From NCBI RefSeq assembly GCF_033568475.1, contig NC_133123.1, positions 1,426,001 to 1,490,000 on the forward strand: a stretch of DNA of 64,000 nt, read 5' to 3'. This document shows positions 57,982 through 64,000 of this stretch, piece after piece (the first letter of the stretch is position 1; every line of letters starts with the position of its first letter). Source of the stretch: Henckelia pumila. Taxonomy: Eukaryota; Streptophyta; Magnoliopsida; Lamiales; Gesneriaceae. Below the pieces are notes generated by a model. It was not told where the DNA came from and made no database searches. It saw only the letters and a list, made by a program, of their open reading frames with translations. The translations under genes and the position numbers were made by a program.

Positions 57982-60900
57982 ATGAACACCATGGCTTTGA
58001 ATCTGTTACTTCCATTTGTTTTCTTGATTCTATGCCTTCCTTTCCTTGGATTTTGCTTGGAAACAGATACAATACCAGCTGGTTTATCCATCAAAGATCC
58101 TGGTACCATTGTGTCTGCTCGCAAGATCTTCAAATTGGGATTCTTCACCCCTCCCAACTCCAAGAATCGATACCTGGCCGTGTTCTACTCTGTTTCTGAA
58201 AAAACCACGGTGTGGATCGCGAACAGAGATAATCCCCTCAAAGATTCTTCTGGGTCTGTGTCCATAGCCAGAGACGGGAATCTGGTACTCACCAATGGCG
58301 ACAATGAGACAATCTGGTCCACCAACGCTACGACTTCCGCTACGAATACCAGCGCTCAAATTCAGGACACTGGGAATCTTGTTCTCAAGGAAATCCCGAC
58401 TGGAAAAATAATATGGGAATCGTTTTCGCATCCTTCCGACGTTTTCCTGCCGAAGATGAAGATAATTGACGACACGGTTACTGATAGTAAGGTGTTCGTG
58501 TCTTCCTGGAAAAGTGAGTCCGACCCTCAACTGGGGAACTTCACGGCGGGGCTGGAAGCTTTAAACATCCCGCAGATTTTCACCTGGAATAACGGCCGCC
58601 CCTTCTGGAGGAGTGGCCCCTGGAACGGGCAAATTCTCATTGGAGTGCAGGATATGTATTCTCCGTACCTCGACGGCTTCACTGTGGTGGATGATCATTC
58701 TGGTCTCTTCTACTTCACGGCGCCGGAGGGAAATTTCTTGATGAAAATCGACCTGAATTCTTCTGGGAGTCTGGTTCAGAGACTGTGGGATGATCAGAAG
58801 AAGAGCTGGGATATAACATGGTTAGCTCCACAAAGTCAATGTGATATTTATGGAACATGTGGTCCTTTTGGTAGCTGCAACAATCAAAAATTTCCAAATA
58901 TATGTTCTTGTTTGAGAGGGTTTGAGCCCAAGAACAAGGACGAATGGGCGAGAGGGGACTGGACGAATGGGTGTGTGAGAATCAATCAATTACAGTGCGA
59001 TCAAAGCAATAATTCCAGTGGCAAGGGAGGAAATGGAGACGGGTTTTGGAAGCTTCAGTTCATGAAGGTGCCAGATTTTGCCGAACAATTTTTCTCGAAG
59101 CAGGTGGATGAATGTCGAGTTAGATGCTCGAGTAATTGTTCTTGCATAGCATATGCTCACGATCCGATCATCGGTTGCATGTTTTGGAGTGAGAATTTGG
59201 TCGACATTCAGGAGTTTTCTGGTGTTGGTGTTGATCTTTACATTCGGCTAGCGAGTTCAGAATTCGGTATACTCCGGACTAATTTGCCTTACATTTTTCA
59301 CATCTCTAGTTTCACCAGCATGTTTTGAATTGCTAGTTTCACTTGATTCCCTGCAGATCACAAGAAAAAGAAGAATCTGTTGATAATAATTCCGATAGTC
59401 GTGGCAGTAGTAACCATATCGATCCTGATTTTCATCGCTTGGTTCTGTATATTCAAGAAAAAAGGTAACAAAGAACATGTGGATACGTTTTTAAGACTCT
59501 GTATGAATATTTTTGTGTCACTTGCATAATGATCATATGTGTAACATAATCAGGAGAGAAGACAAAAGACAAAAAGAAATTTGAAGCTGTGCAAGCATTT
59601 CCATCAGATCCTGCGTCAATCGTGCTCAAAGATGAATCAGAAAAAGTCAATATCGAAGAGCTGCCACTTTTCACATTTGAGACACTTGCCAACGCAACAG
59701 ATCAATTCCAAGAGGACAATGCGCTCGGGAAAGGTGGTTTCGGTACCGTTTACAAGGTAGAATCTTTCTTACTTCGCGCCACCGTTGTTGCTTGCTTGAA
59801 TTACATCAAGTAATAATCGCCGAAATCGTGGTCTTTTCTCAGGGAAAACTGTCAAATGGGAAAGAAATAGCAGTTAAGAGGCTTTCAGCAGCGTCGGGAC
59901 AGGGGATGGAAGAATTCATGAATGAAGTAGTCGTGATTTCTAAACTCCAACATAGAAATCTTGTGAGATTGGTGGGATGTTGTGTGGAGAAAGAAGAGAA
60001 GATGTTGATATATGAATACATGCCTAATAAAAGCTTGGATGTGTGTCTCTTTGGTCAGTTTCGAGTTCTAAAAGCAAGCTGTTTTTATTTCATTTTCTTT
60101 CATTTGCCGGGGAATTTTCATTTTAGCGTAAAGCTTATTTTGATGTCATGTTTTTGTACAGATCCCACGTTTCCATCGCAACAGATTCTTGATTGGAAGA
60201 AGCGTTTTGATATCATCGAAGGAATTGGCCGAGGAATCCTGTATCTTCACAGGGACTCTAGATTGAGGATTATCCACCGAGATCTTAAGCCCAGTAACGT
60301 GTTGCTTGATGAGGATTGGAACCCGAAAATTTCAGACTTTGGCATGGCAAGAATTTTTGGAGGAAACCAAGATCAAGCCAACACAGCAAGAGTTGTAGGG
60401 ACATAGTAAGTGAATTTTCGAATCAGCCCGTATAAATTACAATGCGTCTTTAAGAGATACAATGCTATATGACATGATTATTTTGCAGTGGATACATGGC
60501 ACCTGAGTATGCAATGGAAGGCAGATTTTCGGAGAAATCGGATGTCTATAGCTTTGGTGTGCTGATGTTAGAGATAATAAGCGGAAAAAAGAACACGCAC
60601 TATTACAATGAAGAGTGGTCTTTGAGCCTTTTGGGATGCGTAAGCCATTTCTCGGTTTATTTACTAAGAAATACGTGTAAAAACACGATTAATCCCACGT
60701 TGATTTCTCCATCATAATGTATACTTTCGAACATTTCAGGCCTGGAAATTGTGGAGTGAAGATAATGGTGTGGCATTTGCTGATCACACTATAGTGAGTT
60801 CAAATTTCCTGGGAGATATCGTTAGATGCATTCACATCGCTCTGTTATGTGTTCAAGAATTTCCTACAGACAGGCCTACTATTCAAACTGTTCTGTCAAT

Positions 60901-61051
60901 GCTCAGCCGTGAAATCGTGGAACTGCCGGCACCGGAGCAGCCGGTTTTTGCTGAGAAATGGAACCGTTCCCAAGTCGGTACGACTCAACTGACGGGCCAA
61001 ACCGGATACTCAGGCAACGAGGTCACACTCACAGTTCTGGACGGCCGATGA
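57982..61051 (+). CDS. G-type lectin S-receptor-like serine/threonine kinase
   Basis: Seven exons: 57982-59266, 59357-59464, 59554-59756, 59843-60053, 60162-60405, 60489-60639 and 60740-61051 (2514 nt, 837 residues), all GT-AG and in phase. ATG 57991 is in a better context and would drop three residues. A signal peptide covers about residues 1-26. A bulb-type lectin domain (about 30-150) follows, then an S-locus glycoprotein/EGF-like region (about 210-340, [14 protein letters not shown]), a PAN domain (to about 420) and a transmembrane helix (about 435-457). The kinase domain has [10 protein letters not shown] (523-532), [14 protein letters not shown] (from 641), DFG (661-663) and APEY; it is an RD kinase with all catalytic residues. 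Such plasma-membrane receptors act in self/non-self recognition, immunity or symbiosis; the ligand is unknown. Confidence 0.92.
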
Positions 61052-62634
61052 TGAATAACTTGAAAATGTTTTGATAAGTCTTTTATTTTCATGGTTGTGA
61101 TATACTATGCTTTTTTTCTCATAAATAGTGAGATGTGAATAATGAATCTCACCGAGTGTTGGCGATAATGTACCGAGGCAAATGGTGTAATGATAAGAAG
61201 GAAAATTCTTGAGTTTGGAATGGCAAGAATTTCATTATTTTCAATATTATTATTTTTTTTGTTATTTTCTTTTCATTAGTTATAACAAAACACACCATGT
61301 AGATAATGAATTAAAAAAGTTTTGATACGTGAACATTTTAGTTGAAATGACACTCGTCTATTGGATATAAATTAGACGAAGTCATTTCAGTTTATGCTCA
61401 CCGATCAAAATTATATAAAATTTCGTGAGGATGAGATGTAGAAAGTGTTTGATCAAATTTATTAAAAATAACTTATAGAGCTTAAAAACTGTTTTAGAAA
61501 ATTATAGATGTAATGATTTATTTAAAAAATAAGTTGTTAAAATATTTGAGTAAGCTTATTTTAAACTTAAAAGATGTTCATTTGTTTGATATTAAAAATA
61601 ATTTTTTATTGTTAAAATTACAAAAAAAAAAAAAAGATATAATGATACGAAAAAAATATAATGAGTTATACATATACGAAATTAGTTTTAAAATAAATTT
61701 ATATTTAAAAAAATAAAAATATATAAGAATTTTTCATGTTATTTGAAATTTTTTTTAAAAAAATATTTATTAATATTTAATGAATGAAAGATATGAGATA
61801 AAATGTTAAAACAATACCATTTTTAAAAAATAAGGTCATCTTCTTTCAAAAAACGACTTATATTATATCAAATAAATTTTAACAATTTATAGGTTCAAAA
61901 AATAATTTATATAAGCTGAGAATTACTCTCGTAGCGTGAGTCAAAAAGGGAGTTAAAGGATAGCAAAGTCTTTAGTGCTGGACCCCAAAATTACGACATC
62001 CAGTGCGCCAATTAAAATCTTAATTCTTGTACTACGGTCCTTAATTATTAATTAATTCAAAAAGAGTAATCATTTCCGGATGTAATTCAAAATTTGTTAT
62101 TTTTTTTTTAGAAAAAAATTTGTTATTTTTAAGGACTAAACGACAAGCAACTTTATTTGGGTTTGTGTTATCTGAATTTCACAAAATCTAGACCTCCATT
62201 CATTCTCATTTGTTTTGTTTAGGGTTTTAGTTTGTTAATGAAATAGTGTTGAGATTGTATGTATATTATAAATAAAATTATGGTTATTAATATATTTAAG
62301 TAGGATATGGAATAGTATTGAATAAATGATAATATATATGCTTGGTTAGGTTGATTAAAGTTGTGATAAGATGGTATAAATGTTCCAATTTTATCGGTTT
62401 TTAATAATTGATTAATATAAATAAAAAAGATATATGATTGCATTATATTTACGCTCGACATACGATTTGAAAATTTGTTTAAACTAGATTATATTTATTA
62501 TAATTAAAATTACAATTATCTTTTTTTCCCCAAGTTTAATTCATCGCACTAATATTTTATTATTTATAATATTATTTCACATTCTACTCAAATATTATTA
62601 TAATCGTAATATTCTTTGACATAGTTTTGTACAT
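61052..62634. other. 3' flank and A/T-rich intergenic DNA
   Basis: Contains the likely 3' UTR of the receptor kinase (to roughly 61200) and then very A/T-rich sequence with no recognisable gene. Confidence 0.55.
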
Positions 62635-62642
62635 AAGATAGG

Positions 62643-62766
62643 AGAGTTTTGCTATATTGTCCACCAACCGTGTCAACCTCTGTGCCCACCATGTATAATA
62701 GTTGAGTGTTTTATACATGGTGGGTACAGAGATTGACATGATTGGTGGGCAGCATAGCAAAACTCT
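62643..62766. mobile_element. foldback MITE, 124 bp, near-complete hairpin
   Basis: Left arm AGAGTTTTGCTATATTGTCC... and right arm ...GGCAGCATAGCAAAACTCT pair over about 50 bp with few mismatches and a loop of roughly 15-20 bases (around 62695-62711). The flanks AAGATAGG (62635-62642) and AAGATATG (62767-62774) form an imperfect 8-bp TSD, which would suit hAT-type mobilisation. Confidence 0.65.
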
Positions 62767-63132
62767 AAGATATGATAAGTAAATGATATATAATTAAGGA
62801 TAAGCAAAATGTTAGGATACTATATTAAATGTTTGACATGATTTTAATAAGAGTGATAAATTTATATATTAGATTGTAATGACGAAATCAACATTATCAT
62901 AATAAATTTTATTTTTCACTGTTATTCAAGATCTTGCACATGCATAAATGTAATAATTAAATTTGACTTTTTGTAGTATTTTTTTGCTTGTATTAAATTT
63001 ATCACACCAAATTAAAAGGATACATAGTTCACTTGTAGAAACATTTATCACAGTCTCATTGACTTATCATGAGCTTTTTAAAAATGTATCAAACATGAGA
63101 TGAAAGAGGTGATAATTTATTAAGAAAAAACT

Positions 63133-63282
63133 CCTATGAGACGGTTTCAATGACCATTTTTTTGAAACGAGTCTTTTATATGAGTTATCCATTAAAAAGT
63201 ATTACGTTTTATGTCAAAAATATTACTTATTATTATAAATATGAGTAGAGTTAACCCGTCTTATAGATAAGACCGTCTAACA
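63133..63282. repeat. MITE-like sequence with GAGACGGT/ACCGTCT ends
   Basis: TATGAGACGGTTTCA near 63136-63150 and AAGACCGTCTAAC near 63268-63280 are inverted relatives. Repeats with GAGACGGT termini are widespread in plants. No TSD was resolved. Confidence 0.4.
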
Positions 63283-64000
63283 AAAATGTTACTCATTCAT
63301 TAATCATTCACTTGTCAAGTGTACCAAATTATGCTTTTGTTTACTTGATATCTTGGACCCAAATAGACCAATCCAAAATGTGTACATCAAAATAAATAAA
63401 TAAATATTATATATATAGAGTAAAATTCATTTTGATACACGAACTATTGATAAAATATCAAATTGGTACATGAACTATTGAAAATGGTTTAATTGGTACA
63501 TAATCAACTTATAAAGTCAATTTTATTATTTACTTACATTATTTTAAAGTCTAATATTTTTGTAAAATTAAAATAGATACACATTTTATTTTTTAAAATC
63601 ATTTTATTAATACAATTATAAGCATTAATTTATATTTATTTAAATTTTAGATTATAAACAAGGGATCGTATTTATTGTACGAAATATTGTAAATATTAAT
63701 TAATATAAACATGCATATACACACACATATATATAATAATTGATAAATTATATATTCAAAAATAATATATATTACAAATATATAATAAAAGATATTGTTT
63801 TTGTTTATCTATGTTATAATATTATTATTTATATAAATCAAAATAAAAATGATATATTTTTGTGTCTTTTCGTTTATAATCTACAAATTTTACATTGAAT
63901 ATTTTTTTCGTATACATGATATATAATCTTCTTTTTATAGAATAGTAATTAGTAAATATGAATTTATATTTACAATTATAATTAATATAATAATTTAAAA
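63283..64000. other. A/T-rich intergenic DNA
   Basis: No gene seen. A short family of direct repeats built on GGTACATGAACTATTG occurs near 63436-63500; the remainder is very A/T-rich. Confidence 0.55.

Overview
Organism and type of sequence. This is nuclear DNA of a flowering plant. Genes have GT-AG introns in AT-rich intergenic DNA, the families are plant-specific (MFT-type PEBP, HHO/NIGT1 GARP factor, S-domain receptor kinase, DUF4220/DUF594 protein), and there are plant LTR retrotransposons, MITEs and a tRNA-derived SINE. It looks like a eudicot. A closer placement, perhaps Lamiales, is only an impression from protein style.

Layout. 1-4.5 kb is mostly non-coding: a possible last exon of an off-window gene (545-649), two Mutator-type MITEs and a foldback element. 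4.5-32.9 kb is a three-layer nest of retrotransposons, each layer with intact 5-bp target-site duplications (TSDs). A decayed minus-strand Ty1/copia Sirevirus (4549-32909, TSD AAAGT) is interrupted by a plus-strand Ty3/gypsy Tekay-like element (6821-26162, TSD GTAAC). That element is interrupted in its integrase region by a second, minus-strand Tekay-like element (12180-22373, TSD GTATA) with open gag and pol. LTR divergence read by eye (about 4%, 0.4% and 0.1%) fits this order.

32.9-64 kb is gene-bearing: an MFT-like PEBP gene (33812-35175, +), an ABC1/UbiB-type atypical kinase (37399-40484, +), a single-exon RNase H-like gene converging on it (40833-41438, -), a PB1-domain gene (43603-44805, +), a DUF4220/DUF594 membrane protein (45427-47766, -), an HHO/NIGT1 GARP-type transcription factor (52591-54607, +) and a G-type lectin S-receptor-like kinase (57982-61051, +). 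They do not form a pathway; they are ordinary independent plant loci.

Most interesting signals. (1) A roughly 29-bp imperfect palindrome recurs about 11 times through LTRs, non-coding and coding parts of the Sirevirus. (2) Tandem small hairpins lie in the LTRs of both Tekay-like families, with stems that differ between families but stay paired. (3) A 198-204 bp GT-AG intron-like segment separates gag from pol in both Tekay-like elements, and its removal would make gag and pol continuous. (4) There are two likely GC-AG introns in host genes, a SINE with a 9-bp TSD in an HHO intron, and four MITEs with 9-10 bp TSDs.

All coordinates, splice sites and divergence counts were read by eye from the sequence. 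Family names rest on recognised motifs, not on searches.
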